From: Streptomyces flaveolus
GTDB taxonomy: Bacteria > Actinomycetota > Actinomycetes > Streptomycetales > Streptomycetaceae
Reading direction: 5' to 3'
Assembly: GCF_014648815.1 (NCBI RefSeq)
Contig: NZ_BMRV01000001.1
Coordinates: forward strand, 744,001-808,000
Length of the DNA: 64,000 nt
Shown: positions 8,484 to 17,164 of the stretch, one piece after another
Layout: every line of letters begins with the position of its first letter
Position numbering within the stretch: the stretch's first letter is position 1
Made by a program: the position numbers and the translations under genes
The notes under the pieces: model-generated
The model's input: the letters and a program-made list of their open reading frames with translations, nothing else
The model's database searches: none
What the model was told of the DNA's origin: nothing

Positions 8484-9997
8484 CCCCCGAGTCCGCGGAC
8501 ACCTACACCAACCCGGTGCTGAACGCCGACTGGTCCGACCCGGACGTCGTGCGCGTCGGCGACGACTTCTACCTGACCGCCTCCAGCTTCGGCCGCGCCC
8601 CCGGCCTGCCGCTGCTGCACTCCCGGGACCTGGTCAACTGGACCCTGGCCGGCCACGCGCTGGAGCGCCTGGAACCGGCGGACGCCTTCGCCGCGCCCCG
8701 GCACGACTGCGGCGTCTGGGCCCCGTCCCTGCGCCACCACGCCGACCGCTTCTGGATCTTCTGGGGCGATCCCGACCAGGGCATCTTCCAGGTCAACGCC
8801 CCCGGGATCCGGGGCCCGTGGACCGAGCCGCACCTGGTGAAACCCGGCAAGGGCCTGATCGACGCCTGCCCCCTGTGGGACGAGGAGACCGGCGACGCCT
8901 ACCTCGTGCACGCCTGGGCCCGCTCCCGCTCCGGCATCAAGAACCGCCTCACGGGACACCGCATGCGCCCCGACGGCACCGGGCTCCTCGACGAGGGCAA
9001 GGTGATCGTCGACGCCGACCGCATCCCGGGCTGGTTCACCCTGGAGGGCCCCAAGCTCTACCGGCACGACGGCTGGTTCTGGATCCTGGCGCCCGCCGGG
9101 GGAGTGGAGACCGGCTGGCAGGGCGCCTTCCGCTCCCGTGACTTCTTCGGACCGTACGAGGAGAAGGTCGTCCTCGAACAGAAGGACACCGACGTCAACG
9201 GCCCCCATCAGGGCGGATGGGTGCGCACCGCGGCCGGCGAGGACTGGTTCCTGCACTTCCAGCAGCGCGGCGCGTACGGCAGGGTGGTCCACCTCCAGCC
9301 GATGACCTGGGGCACGGACGGCTGGCCGGTCCTCGGTGACGACGGCGCCCCGGTGACCGTCCACCGGCGTCCCGCACTGCCGCCGCAGCCGCCCGCGGCG
9401 CCCGCGACCGACGACGACTTCCCCGGCGGACGGTACGGACGCCAGTGGTCGTGGACGGCCAACCCCGGCGAGGGCTGGGCCACCCAGCACTCCGGGGACG
9501 GGCTCAGGCTCGCCTGCGTCCGCACGGCCGACGCGCACGACCTGCGCAAGCTGCCGAACGTCCTGACGCAGCGGCTGCCCGGCCTGCCGTCGGTCGTCGA
9601 GGTGGAGCTGCGCCTGGACGGCGCGGAGCCGGGCGCCCGGGCCGGACTGGCGGTGCTGGGCGACGCCTACCGCTGGATCGGGCTCCAGCGGGGCGCGGAC
9701 GGGGCGGTGCACCTGGTGCACCGGTTCGCCGAGTCGGTGGCCGAGGCCGAACGCGACGCCGACCACCCCCGCGTCGCACCCGGGGGACGGGTACGGCTGC
9801 GGATCGAGACGGCGCCCGGGGCACGCTGCCGCTTCTCCTACGACCTCGGTGACGGCCACCGGCCCACCGGCCAGGTCTTCGCCGCCACCCCGTGGCGCTG
9901 GGTCGGCGCCCTGCTCGGCCTGTTCGCGCTCGCGCCCGCCGGCCGGGGACACGCCGGGGCCGCCGAGTTCACCCGGTTCCGGATCCGACCCCAGTAA
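8480..9997 (+). CDS. Glycoside hydrolase family 43, intracellular
   Basis: The 505-residue protein has a five-bladed propeller (about residues 8-310) and a C-terminal beta-sandwich (about 325-500). Candidate catalytic residues are the base D20 (WSDPD), the pKa-modulating D128 (LIDACPLWD) and the acid E189 (TLEGPKLY). GH43 enzymes release arabinose, xylose or galactose from side chains, including pectic arabinan and galactan. It has no signal peptide, so it should act on imported oligosaccharides. The GTG start overlaps the previous stop. Adjacent genes for a sugar dehydrogenase and an acid dehydratase suggest that the released sugar is oxidised. Confidence 0.9.
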   Translation: MTPESADTYTNPVLNADWSDPDVVRVGDDFYLTASSFGRAPGLPLLHSRDLVNWTLAGHALERLEPADAFAAPRHDCGVWAPSLRHHADRFWIFWGDPDQGIFQVNAPGIRGPWTEPHLVKPGKGLIDACPLWDEETGDAYLVHAWARSRSGIKNRLTGHRMRPDGTGLLDEGKVIVDADRIPGWFTLEGPKLYRHDGWFWILAPAGGVETGWQGAFRSRDFFGPYEEKVVLEQKDTDVNGPHQGGWVRTAAGEDWFLHFQQRGAYGRVVHLQPMTWGTDGWPVLGDDGAPVTVHRRPALPPQPPAAPATDDDFPGGRYGRQWSWTANPGEGWATQHSGDGLRLACVRTADAHDLRKLPNVLTQRLPGLPSVVEVELRLDGAEPGARAGLAVLGDAYRWIGLQRGADGAVHLVHRFAESVAEAERDADHPRVAPGGRVRLRIETAPGARCRFSYDLGDGHRPTGQVFAATPWRWVGALLGLFALAPAGRGHAGAAEFTRFRIRPQ

Positions 9998-10030
9998 CCC
10001 ACCCCACCCGTACGCCTGTTGGGAGCCGCA

Positions 10031-11089
10031 ATGACGCACCTCCGTAGCAAGCGCTTGCCGGGCACCGGCAGAACCCTCGCCGCCGTCCTGGGCCTGGTCA
10101 CCACCCTCGTCCTCGGGGCGGCCGGGGAAACGCACGCCGCCGCTCCGCCGGGAGAAGGGGCGGCGGGCGACCCCCGCCTGACCGACCGGCCCCACGGCTT
10201 CGCCTCCCTCGCCGGCGGCACCACCGGCGGCGCGGGCGGCCGGGTCGTCACCGTCACCGACCAGGCCGCGCTGGCGAAGTACGCGGCGGCGCAGGAGCCG
10301 TACGTCATCCGGGTGGCGGGCACGATCGCCGTCGAGCCCTTCGGCGCGGAGATCGCCGTCGGCTCGGACAAGACGATCATCGGCGTCGGCGACACCGGCG
10401 AGATCGTCCACGGCGAGCTGCACCTGAGCCCCGGCACGCACAACGTGATCATCCGCAATCTGACGATCCGCGACTCGGCGGTCGCCGGGAACTGGGACTG
10501 CAAGGACACCGACTTCGACGGCATCCAGATGGACACCGCCCACCACGTGTGGGTCGATCACAACCGCTTCTCGAACATCTGCGACGGGCAGCTCGACGTC
10601 CGCAAGGACAGCGAGTACGTGACCGTGTCGTACAACCGGTTCGAGGACAACAACAAGACGTTCGGGCTCGGCTGGACGACGAACGTCCGGACGCAGATCA
10701 CCATCGACCACAACTGGTTCGCGAACACCAAGCAGCGCAACCCCTCGGTCGACAACGCCGCCTACGCCCACCTCTACAACAACTACCTGACGGCCCAGGC
10801 CGATCCGGGCGACCTCGTGTGGACGTACGGGAACTGGTCGCGCGGCGCCACCAAGATGGTCATCGAGAACAGCTACTACCAGGACGTCCAGCACCCCTAC
10901 CAGGCCGACCCCACCGCCGAGCTGGTGCAGCGCGGATCGATCCTGCGCAACACGACGGGCCGCCACGACGAGTGGGGCGCCGCCTTCGACCCGCGTGACT
11001 TCTACGCCTACCGGCTCGACCCGGCGGCGGCCGTGCCCGCGCTGGTGAAGCGCTTCTCGGGACCGCAGAAGCAGCTCGGCACCCACTGA
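10031..11089 (+). CDS. Secreted pectate lyase, PL1-like
   Basis: This 352-residue exported protein starts with a signal peptide (residues 1 to about 36, ending THAAA). The parallel beta-helix carries PL1 motifs: VWVDHNRFSNICDGQLDVRK, then YVTVSYNRF, and the likely catalytic arginine R236 in KQRNPSV. The block after VTVSYN reads EDNNKTFGLGWTTN, not the usual HDKTxLIG, so it is a divergent PL1 member. It would cleave polygalacturonate by beta-elimination outside the cell. The ATG at 10031 has GGAG 5 nt upstream; it is the last gene of the operon run, 33 nt after GH43. Confidence 0.9.
   Translation: MTHLRSKRLPGTGRTLAAVLGLVTTLVLGAAGETHAAAPPGEGAAGDPRLTDRPHGFASLAGGTTGGAGGRVVTVTDQAALAKYAAAQEPYVIRVAGTIAVEPFGAEIAVGSDKTIIGVGDTGEIVHGELHLSPGTHNVIIRNLTIRDSAVAGNWDCKDTDFDGIQMDTAHHVWVDHNRFSNICDGQLDVRKDSEYVTVSYNRFEDNNKTFGLGWTTNVRTQITIDHNWFANTKQRNPSVDNAAYAHLYNNYLTAQADPGDLVWTYGNWSRGATKMVIENSYYQDVQHPYQADPTAELVQRGSILRNTTGRHDEWGAAFDPRDFYAYRLDPAAAVPALVKRFSGPQKQLGTH
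10047..10058. promoter_or_regulatory. 12-bp palindrome with AAGCGCTT core at the start of the PL1 gene
   Basis: GCAAGCGCTTGC is a perfect palindrome over codons 6-9 of the PL1 gene, 16 nt after its ATG. It shares the core of the sites at 2577, 4573 and 11048. A repressor bound here would block transcription elongation into the gene. Confidence 0.4.
11047..11056. promoter_or_regulatory. 10-bp palindrome with AAGCGCTT core upstream of the binding-protein gene
   Basis: GAAGCGCTTC lies near the 3' end of the PL1 gene, about 110 nt upstream of the solute-binding protein start. It has the same core as three other sites in this island. The position suits an operator for a promoter serving the lipoprotein gene. 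Confidence 0.4.
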
Positions 11090-11165
11090 GCCACCCACAG
11101 CACCACCCACCCCCCCCACGTTGTTCAGCACCGCACTGTTGGATCCAGAAGAAGAGAGCCGACCA

Positions 11166-12530
11166 ATGAAGATCAGCATGCGCAGCAGCAGAAGCACCGG
11201 CAGGCGCCGGACGTCCGCCGCCGTCGCCCTGGGGGCCGTGCTCGCGCTGACCGCCACCGCCTGCGGTGACGACGGCAGCGGGGCGGGCGGCGACCAGGGC
11301 GCCGAGGGCAGCGGCAAGGGGAAGATCGTCTTCTGGGACAACAACGGCGGCATCCGCACGGCCGTGTGGAAGGAGATCATCGCCGACTTCGAGAAGGCGA
11401 ACCCGGACATCGACGTCGAGTACGTCGGCATCGCCGCCACCGAGTACCAGTCCAAGGTCGACACCGCCATCCAGGGCGGCGGCCTGCCCGACGTCGGCGG
11501 CGTCGGCGCGGCGATGCTCGCCGGGTTCTCCGCCCAGAACGCGCTGGAGCCGCTGGACAACCGGCTCACCGGCTCGTCCCTGAACGGCAGGGTCAACAAG
11601 GACATGATCGAGTCGCTGCGGGCCGCCGGCGGCGGCGACGGCCGGCTGTACTCCGTGCCGACCTCGGCCAACAACGGCGTCCTCTACTACCGCACCGACC
11701 TGTTCGACAAGGCGGGCCTGGAGGCGCCGACGACCTGGGACGCCTTCTATACGGCGGCCGAGAAGCTCACCGCCGCGGGCAAGAACGAGTTCGGCTACAC
11801 CATCCGCGGCGGCTCCGGCTCCATCGCCCAGGCGCTCGACGCGATGTACGGGCAGTCCGGCATCACCTCGTTCTGGGACGCGGACAAGAAGAAGACCACC
11901 GTCAACGACCCGAAGAACGTCGAGGCGCTGGAGAAGTACGCGGCCCTCTACAAGAAGGTCACGCCGGCCGCCGACGTCAACAACGACTTCGCCAAGATGG
12001 TCGCGCAGTGGGACTCCGGCACGATCGGCATGCTCAACCACAACCTGGGCTCCTACCAGGACCACGTGAAGGCGCTCGGTGTCGACAAGTTCCGCGGCAT
12101 CCCGCAGCCGGTCGGCGCCTCCGGCAAGCGGGTCCAGGTGTCCAACCCGGTCGACGGGCTCGGGCTGTTCAAGAGCTCCAAGAACAAGGAGGCCGCCTGG
12201 AAGTTCATCGAGTTCGCCACCTCGAAGGAGCAGAACTCGAAGTTCAACGAGTCGGCCGGGCAGGTGCCGTCGAACACGGACGCCGCGAAGGACGCGTGGA
12301 TCGCCAAGGCGGAGCCGACCAAGCTGGCGGCGGAGGCGCTGAACGACGGGTCCACGACCATCGTCCAGCTGCCGTACTACCTGCCGGACTGGAACACCAT
12401 CTCCAAGGCGGACAACGAGCCGAACTTCCAGAAGGTGCTGCTCGGGAAGATGAGTGCGAAGTCGTTCCTCGACACGATGGCGGAGCAGCTGAACGAGGCG
12501 CAGGCCGAGTGGAACGAGCAGATGGGCTGA
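11166..12530 (+). CDS. Sugar ABC transporter solute-binding lipoprotein
   Basis: This 454-residue lipoprotein has a basic N-terminus, a hydrophobic stretch, and lipobox LTATAC with C33 as the lipidation site. It is followed by a Gly/Asp-rich linker and a mature domain of the family 1 (UgpB/MalE-like) fold, opening with GKIVFWDNNGG and ending in the typical VLLGKMSAKSFLDTMAEQLNEAQ. It would sit on the outer face of the membrane and deliver substrate to the permease pair at 4656-6487. The ATG has an AGAAGAGAG ribosome site. Its separation from the permease genes, next to pectinase genes, suggests separate and higher expression. Confidence 0.92.
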   Translation: MKISMRSSRSTGRRRTSAAVALGAVLALTATACGDDGSGAGGDQGAEGSGKGKIVFWDNNGGIRTAVWKEIIADFEKANPDIDVEYVGIAATEYQSKVDTAIQGGGLPDVGGVGAAMLAGFSAQNALEPLDNRLTGSSLNGRVNKDMIESLRAAGGGDGRLYSVPTSANNGVLYYRTDLFDKAGLEAPTTWDAFYTAAEKLTAAGKNEFGYTIRGGSGSIAQALDAMYGQSGITSFWDADKKKTTVNDPKNVEALEKYAALYKKVTPAADVNNDFAKMVAQWDSGTIGMLNHNLGSYQDHVKALGVDKFRGIPQPVGASGKRVQVSNPVDGLGLFKSSKNKEAAWKFIEFATSKEQNSKFNESAGQVPSNTDAAKDAWIAKAEPTKLAAEALNDGSTTIVQLPYYLPDWNTISKADNEPNFQKVLLGKMSAKSFLDTMAEQLNEAQAEWNEQMG

Positions 12531-12595
12531 CCGCCCGGGCTGGACGTCGCCGTGGGGCGGTCTGTGGTCGCAGGCTTGCGGGCCGTCCCTGGCTT

Positions 12596-12648
12596 GTCGC
12601 GCCCGCGCGGCGGAGCCGCATATCGATACAGCCCGGCGCCCCTGGGGC
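12596..12648. repeat. Streptomyces dispersed intergenic repeat, copy 1
   Basis: A 53-bp element between the binding-protein gene and the acetylesterase. It contains the small hairpin GCGGC-GGA-GCCGC, then CATATCGATACAG and GCGCCCCTGGGGC. Copy 2 at 25208-25261 differs at three bases and one indel. I recognise it as a common Streptomyces small interspersed repeat. It may act as a terminator or mRNA-stability element for the upstream transcript. Origin and function are not established by the sequence. Confidence 0.85.
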
Positions 12649-12679
12649 TGTCCAACCCCACTCATGAAAGGCACCCAGC

Positions 12680-13480
12680 GTGTCACTCAGCCGAAGGCAC
12701 GTCACCGCGGCCGCCGTCGCCGCTGTTCCGCTGGCGTTCGCCGGTCTCGGTAGCGCGCAGGCCGGCGGGCGGCGGGCCCGCACGCTCTACGTCGCCGGCG
12801 ACTCCACCGCCGCCCAGAAGTACGCCGACGCCGCGCCCGAGACCGGGTGGGGCATGGCGTTGCCGTTCTTCCTCCACAAGGAGCTTCCCGTCGCCAACCA
12901 CGCCGTCAACGGGCGGAGTTCCAAGAGCTTCGTGGACGAGGGACGGCTGGACGCGATCCTCGGTGTGATCCGGCCCGGCGATCTGCTCCTCGTCCAGTTC
13001 GCGCACAACGACGAGAAGGACGAGGACCCCACCCGCTACACCGAGCCCTGGACCACCTACCAGGACCACCTGCGCCTGTACGTCGACGGCGCCCGGGCCC
13101 GCGGGGCGCGGCCCGTGCTGGCCACGCCCGTCGAGCGGCGCCGTTTCGACGCGGACGGCGACGCGGTGCCCAGCCACGGCGAGTATCCGGCGGCGATGCG
13201 GGCGCTGGCCGCCGAGGAGGGCGTGGCGCTGCTCGACGTGCAGGCGCTGTCCCTCGCGCTGTGGCAGCGGCTCGGCGTCGAGGAGACCAAGACCTACTTC
13301 AACTGGACCGCCACCGAGCAGGACAACACCCACTTCAACCCGCCGGGCGCGATCGAGGTGGCCCGGCTGGTCGCGCGGGAGCTGCTGCGCACGCGGGTGC
13401 TGGCGCACCGGGACGTGCGCCGGCTGGACGAGGACGTCCCCGCGTCCTGGATCACCTGGCCGGGGCCCGTCACCGCGTAA
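12680..13480 (+). CDS. Secreted rhamnogalacturonan acetylesterase, SGNH hydrolase (CE12-like)
   Basis: The 266-residue protein has an export signal with a twin-arginine-like start (SRRHVTAAAVAAVP) and cleavage likely near AQAGG. The SGNH blocks are present: GDST with nucleophile S42, NGRSSKSF, FAHND, and the C-terminal D215-NT-H218 pair. This pattern matches rhamnogalacturonan acetylesterases, which remove acetyl groups from pectin backbone and allow lyases access. The GTG at 12680 was chosen because GAAAGG lies 7 nt upstream and the signal peptide starts there. Confidence 0.88.
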   Translation: MSLSRRHVTAAAVAAVPLAFAGLGSAQAGGRRARTLYVAGDSTAAQKYADAAPETGWGMALPFFLHKELPVANHAVNGRSSKSFVDEGRLDAILGVIRPGDLLLVQFAHNDEKDEDPTRYTEPWTTYQDHLRLYVDGARARGARPVLATPVERRRFDADGDAVPSHGEYPAAMRALAAEEGVALLDVQALSLALWQRLGVEETKTYFNWTATEQDNTHFNPPGAIEVARLVARELLRTRVLAHRDVRRLDEDVPASWITWPGPVTA

Positions 13481-13513
13481 CACCCCCCTGAACCGGAAAC
13501 GGAGAACCGCACC

Positions 13514-14848
13514 ATGAGCACACTAAGATGGCATGGGCATGCCACAGGAAGAGCGGCCGCGCTGGCCGGCTGCACCGCTCTCGTGCTGAGCCTGACCGCC
13601 GCCACCGCCGAGGCCGGCCCCGGCCACCACCGCTCCCACGACGTCGCCCGGCAGACGCTGCCGGCGAAGGACGGCTGGGCCTCCCAGGGCACCGGCACCA
13701 CCGGCGGCGCCGCCGCCGACGCCGCGCACGTGTACACGGTCACCACCTGGGCCGAGTTCAAGGCCGCCCTCGCCGCCGGAGGCGACGCGCCGAGGATCAT
13801 CAAGGTGAAGGGCACCATCGACGCCGTCTCCGAGGGCTGCGACGCCTTCGCCGCCCCCGGCTACGACTTCGACGCCTATCTGGAGAAGTACGCGCCCGAG
13901 AAGTGGGGCCTGGACACCGACCTGAGCGACGAGCCCGACGACAGCCCCGAGGGCCTGCGCCGCGCCTCCGCCGCCCGGCAGGACCAGTCGATCAAGGCGA
14001 ACGTCCCGGCCGACACCACCATCATCGGCGTCGGCAGGAACGCCGGACTCAAGGGCGCCAGCCTGCAGATCAAAGGCGTGGACAACGTCATCGTCCGCAA
14101 CCTGACCTTCGAGAGCCCCGTGGACTGCTTCCCGCAGTGGGACCCCACGGACGGCGACAAGGGCAACTGGAACTCCGAGTACGACAGCGCCGTCGTCCAC
14201 GGGGCCACCCACGTCTGGCTGGACCACAACACCTTCACCGACGGCGAGCACCCCGACAGCGCGGCCCCGACCTACTTCGGCATGCTCTACCAGCAGCACG
14301 ACGGCCAGCTGGACGTCGTCAAGGGCGCCGACTACGTCACCGCCTCCTGGAACGTCTTCGCCGAGCACGACAAGACGATCCTGATCGGCAACAGCGACAG
14401 CGAGTCCACCGCCGTCGGCGACCGCGGCCACCTCAAGGTGACCTTCCACCACAACCTGTTCGAGAACCTCGTCGAGCGCGCGCCCCGCGTCCGCTTCGGC
14501 CAGGTCGACGTCTACAACAACCACTTCGTGGCCGGCGACGACTACGCCTACAGCTTCGGCGTCGGCAAGGAGTCCGCGCTCGTCGCCGAGCACAACGCCT
14601 TCACGCTCCCGGACGGGATCAGCGCCGCGAAGGTCCTGAAGAAGTGGAGCGAGGCGCCGGTCACCGCCGCGCACAACCGGGTCAACGGCCGCACGGTCGA
14701 CCTGATCGCCGTGCACAACGCCGAGATCCCCGGCGAGACCCTCCGGCCGGGCGCGGGCTGGACGCCCACCCTGCGCACCCACATCCTCCCGGCGAAGGCC
14801 GTCCCCGCGGTCGTCGACCACGGCGCGGGCGCCGGCCGCCTGCGCTGA
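13514..14848 (+). CDS. Secreted pectate lyase, PL1 family
   Basis: This 444-residue exported protein has a signal peptide (about residues 1-34, ending ATAEA). The beta-helix shows classical PL1 blocks: VWLDHNTFTDGEHPD, then HDGQLDVVKGADYVTASWN, HDKTILIGNSDS and R322-APR325-VRFGQVDVYNNHF, which holds the catalytic arginine. It should depolymerise polygalacturonate in a calcium-dependent manner. It is longer than the first PL1, mainly through an insertion around residues 95-155. GGAG lies upstream of the ATG. It belongs to the run of extracellular pectin enzymes from 12680 to 17101. Confidence 0.94.
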   Translation: MSTLRWHGHATGRAAALAGCTALVLSLTAATAEAGPGHHRSHDVARQTLPAKDGWASQGTGTTGGAAADAAHVYTVTTWAEFKAALAAGGDAPRIIKVKGTIDAVSEGCDAFAAPGYDFDAYLEKYAPEKWGLDTDLSDEPDDSPEGLRRASAARQDQSIKANVPADTTIIGVGRNAGLKGASLQIKGVDNVIVRNLTFESPVDCFPQWDPTDGDKGNWNSEYDSAVVHGATHVWLDHNTFTDGEHPDSAAPTYFGMLYQQHDGQLDVVKGADYVTASWNVFAEHDKTILIGNSDSESTAVGDRGHLKVTFHHNLFENLVERAPRVRFGQVDVYNNHFVAGDDYAYSFGVGKESALVAEHNAFTLPDGISAAKVLKKWSEAPVTAAHNRVNGRTVDLIAVHNAEIPGETLRPGAGWTPTLRTHILPAKAVPAVVDHGAGAGRLR

Positions 14849-14862
14849 CGCGCCCCCGAACC

Positions 14863-14891
14863 GGGCCGGGGCGCCCGCACCGCCCCGGCCC
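14863..14891 (+). terminator. GC-rich stem-loop between PL1 and pectinesterase genes
   Basis: GGGCCGGGGCG and CGCCCCGGCCC form a perfect 11-bp stem with a 7-nt loop, 15 nt after the PL1 stop and 35 nt before the pectinesterase ATG. There is no T-run. It could be a partial terminator or an mRNA stabiliser between the two cistrons. Confidence 0.55.
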
Positions 14892-14925
14892 ACCCCCGGC
14901 CCCGTCATCCCGAAGGAGCACGCGC

Positions 14926-16047
14926 ATGCCCCGCCCCGCCCCGTCCCGCAGAGGCTTCCTGCTCGCGGCCGCCGGTGCCGCGGCCGCCGTCGGCCTCGCC
15001 GCCGGCCCGGCCCTCGCCGGCCACCGTTCCCGCCCGTTCGGCCGCCACGGCTCGCCGTCCGCCCGCCGCACCCCGAAGACCCTGTACGTCGACCCGCACG
15101 GCCGCGGCGACTTCACCTCCGTCCAGGCCGCCGTGACCGCCGCCACCGGCAGCGGCTGGACTCTCGTCCTCGCACCCGGCACCTACCGCGAGACCGTCAC
15201 CGTCGACGCCACCCGCACCGATGCCACCTGGATCGGCGCCTGTGAGGACCCGCGCGCCACCGTCATCGTCTACGACAACGCCGCCGGCACCCCCCGGCCC
15301 GACGGCTCCGGCACCTACGGCACCAGCGGCTCGGCCACCGTCACCGTGCAGGCCGACGGCTTCACCGCCCGCCGGATCACCTTCGCCAACGACTGGCTGC
15401 GCGCCGACCACCCCGACTGGACCGGCACCCAGGCCGTCGCCCTCAAGGCCCAGGGCGACCGCACGGCGTTCCACCACTGCCGCTTCCTCGGCCACCAGGA
15501 CACCCTCTACGCCGACACCCGCGCCCTCGACCACTTCGCCCGCCAGTACTACGCCCACTGCTACGTCGAGGGCGACGTCGACTTCGTCTTCGGCCGGGCG
15601 ACCGCCGTGTACGAGAACTGCCGTTTCCGCACCCTGGTCCGCACCGACCTCGCCGCCGCCCCCCACGGCTTCGTGTTCGCGCCGTCCACGGCGGGTGCCA
15701 ACCCGCGCGGCTACCTCGTGACCCGGGGGCACGTCACCAGCGAGGCACCCGACGGCTACTACAAGCTGGCCCGCCCCTGGGTGCCCAGCTCCGACACCAC
15801 CGCCCGCCCGATGCTCACCGTGCGCGAGACCCACCTCGGCGCGGGCATCGACGCCCTCGCGCCCTACGCCAACATGCGGGACACGTACCCGTGGCAGGAG
15901 CAGCGGTTCCGCGAGTACCGCAACACCGGCCCCGGCGCCGCGATCACCGTCCCGGCGAACCGGCCGCAGCTGACCCGCGCCGAGGCCGCGGCGCACACCA
16001 GGGAGGCGTACCTCGGCGACTGGCGTCCGTATGCCGGCCACCGGTGA
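14926..16047 (+). CDS. Secreted pectinesterase (CE8)
   Basis: The 373-residue exported protein has a Tat-type signal (SRRGFLLAAAG) ending near PALAG. The CE8 beta-helix motifs are visible: LGHQD192TLY, the nucleophile region DVD219FVFG, and LARPW in place of LGRPW. It de-methylesterifies pectin, making the substrate that pectate lyases need. AAGGAG lies before the ATG at 14926. Its last 17 nt overlap the start of the following hydrolase gene, so the two are coupled. Confidence 0.93.
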   Translation: MPRPAPSRRGFLLAAAGAAAAVGLAAGPALAGHRSRPFGRHGSPSARRTPKTLYVDPHGRGDFTSVQAAVTAATGSGWTLVLAPGTYRETVTVDATRTDATWIGACEDPRATVIVYDNAAGTPRPDGSGTYGTSGSATVTVQADGFTARRITFANDWLRADHPDWTGTQAVALKAQGDRTAFHHCRFLGHQDTLYADTRALDHFARQYYAHCYVEGDVDFVFGRATAVYENCRFRTLVRTDLAAAPHGFVFAPSTAGANPRGYLVTRGHVTSEAPDGYYKLARPWVPSSDTTARPMLTVRETHLGAGIDALAPYANMRDTYPWQEQRFREYRNTGPGAAITVPANRPQLTRAEAAAHTREAYLGDWRPYAGHR

Positions 16048-17101
16048 CCTGCCCGCTTTCCACCGGGCGCTCAGGGACGAGCTGACCTTCCCGCTCGCCT
16101 GGGGCACCTCGCCGGTCCGCGACTTCGCGCGGTGGCGGCGGACGGCCCGCGCCACGGTCGAGGCACACCTCCTCGTCGACCGGCAGGAGGGCACGCCGTA
16201 CGCCGCCGAGTTCGCCGACCGCGACGACGGCGACGGATACACGCGCGAGACGGTCACCCTCTCCCTCACCCGCTACGCCCGGGTCCGCGGCGCCCTGCTC
16301 ACCCCGCAGGGCGCCGGGCCGTTCCCGGCCGTCCTCCTCCTGCACGACCACGGCTCCCGCTTCGACATCGGCAAGGAGAAACTGGTCCGGCCCTGGTACG
16401 ACGACACGCGCCTGGCCGCCGCGCGCGACTGGGCGGACCGCCACTTCGGCGGGCGGTTCCCCGGCGACGAACTGGCCCGGCGCGGCTACGTGGTGCTGTG
16501 CCTGGACGCCCTCGGCTGGGGCGACCGCGACCCGCTCGTCTATGAGCGCCAGCAGGCCCTCGCCGGCAACCTCCTCCACCTCGGCAGCTCCCTCGCCGGG
16601 CTGATGGCCCGTGAGGACGCCCGGGCCGCCGGCTTCCTGGCCGGCCTCGACCGGGTGGACGCCCGGCGGGTCGCGGCCCTCGGCTTCTCCCTGGGCGGCT
16701 ACCGCGCCTGGCAGACGGCCGCGCTCAGCGACGACGTCGCCGCCGCCGTCAGCGTGTGCTGGATGACCGGCCTGAAGGAGTTGACGCTCCCCGGCAGCAA
16801 CACCCTGCGCGGACAGTCGGCGTTCCACATGCTGCACCCCGGACTCGCCCGGCACCTCGACCTCCCCGACGTGGCGAGCCTCGCGGCGCCGAGGCCGATG
16901 CTGTTCCTGAGCGGCGCACACGATCCGCTGTTCACGCCCGAGGGCGTCCGGGCGGCCCACGCCCGACTCCGCGCGGTCTGGGAGTCCTTGGGCGCCGGCG
17001 ACCGGCTGCGCACCGAAGTCGTGCCCGGCGTCGGACACGCCTTCACCCGCCCCATGCAGGACGACGCCCTCGGCTGGCTTGACGCGATCTTTGCCAGGTA
17101 A
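16031..17101 (+). CDS. Alpha/beta hydrolase, acetyl-esterase-like
   Basis: The 356-residue protein has an alpha/beta hydrolase fold, with LLLHDHGSRFDIGKEK, the nucleophile elbow GFSLGGYRA, an acid in SGAHDPLF and the histidine in VPGVGHAF. It has no signal peptide, so it seems cytoplasmic, unlike its pectinase neighbours. The architecture resembles large carbohydrate-esterase-like hydrolases (CE7/CE15 neighbourhood), but the family assignment is loose. Coupled to the pectinesterase by overlap, it may deacylate imported pectic fragments. Confidence 0.8.
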   Translation: MPATGDLPAFHRALRDELTFPLAWGTSPVRDFARWRRTARATVEAHLLVDRQEGTPYAAEFADRDDGDGYTRETVTLSLTRYARVRGALLTPQGAGPFPAVLLLHDHGSRFDIGKEKLVRPWYDDTRLAAARDWADRHFGGRFPGDELARRGYVVLCLDALGWGDRDPLVYERQQALAGNLLHLGSSLAGLMAREDARAAGFLAGLDRVDARRVAALGFSLGGYRAWQTAALSDDVAAAVSVCWMTGLKELTLPGSNTLRGQSAFHMLHPGLARHLDLPDVASLAAPRPMLFLSGAHDPLFTPEGVRAAHARLRAVWESLGAGDRLRTEVVPGVGHAFTRPMQDDALGWLDAIFAR

Positions 17102-17164
17102 AGGGGTACCGATCCGGCCACACCCCTCGCGCACCCGGGGGTGACGCGCGTAGAAACGTGTCTC

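Noticed and set aside
8135..11674. 1179-codon minus-strand open frame spanning GH43 and PL1
   Set aside because: It covers several confidently identified plus-strand genes and lacks any domain or normal composition.
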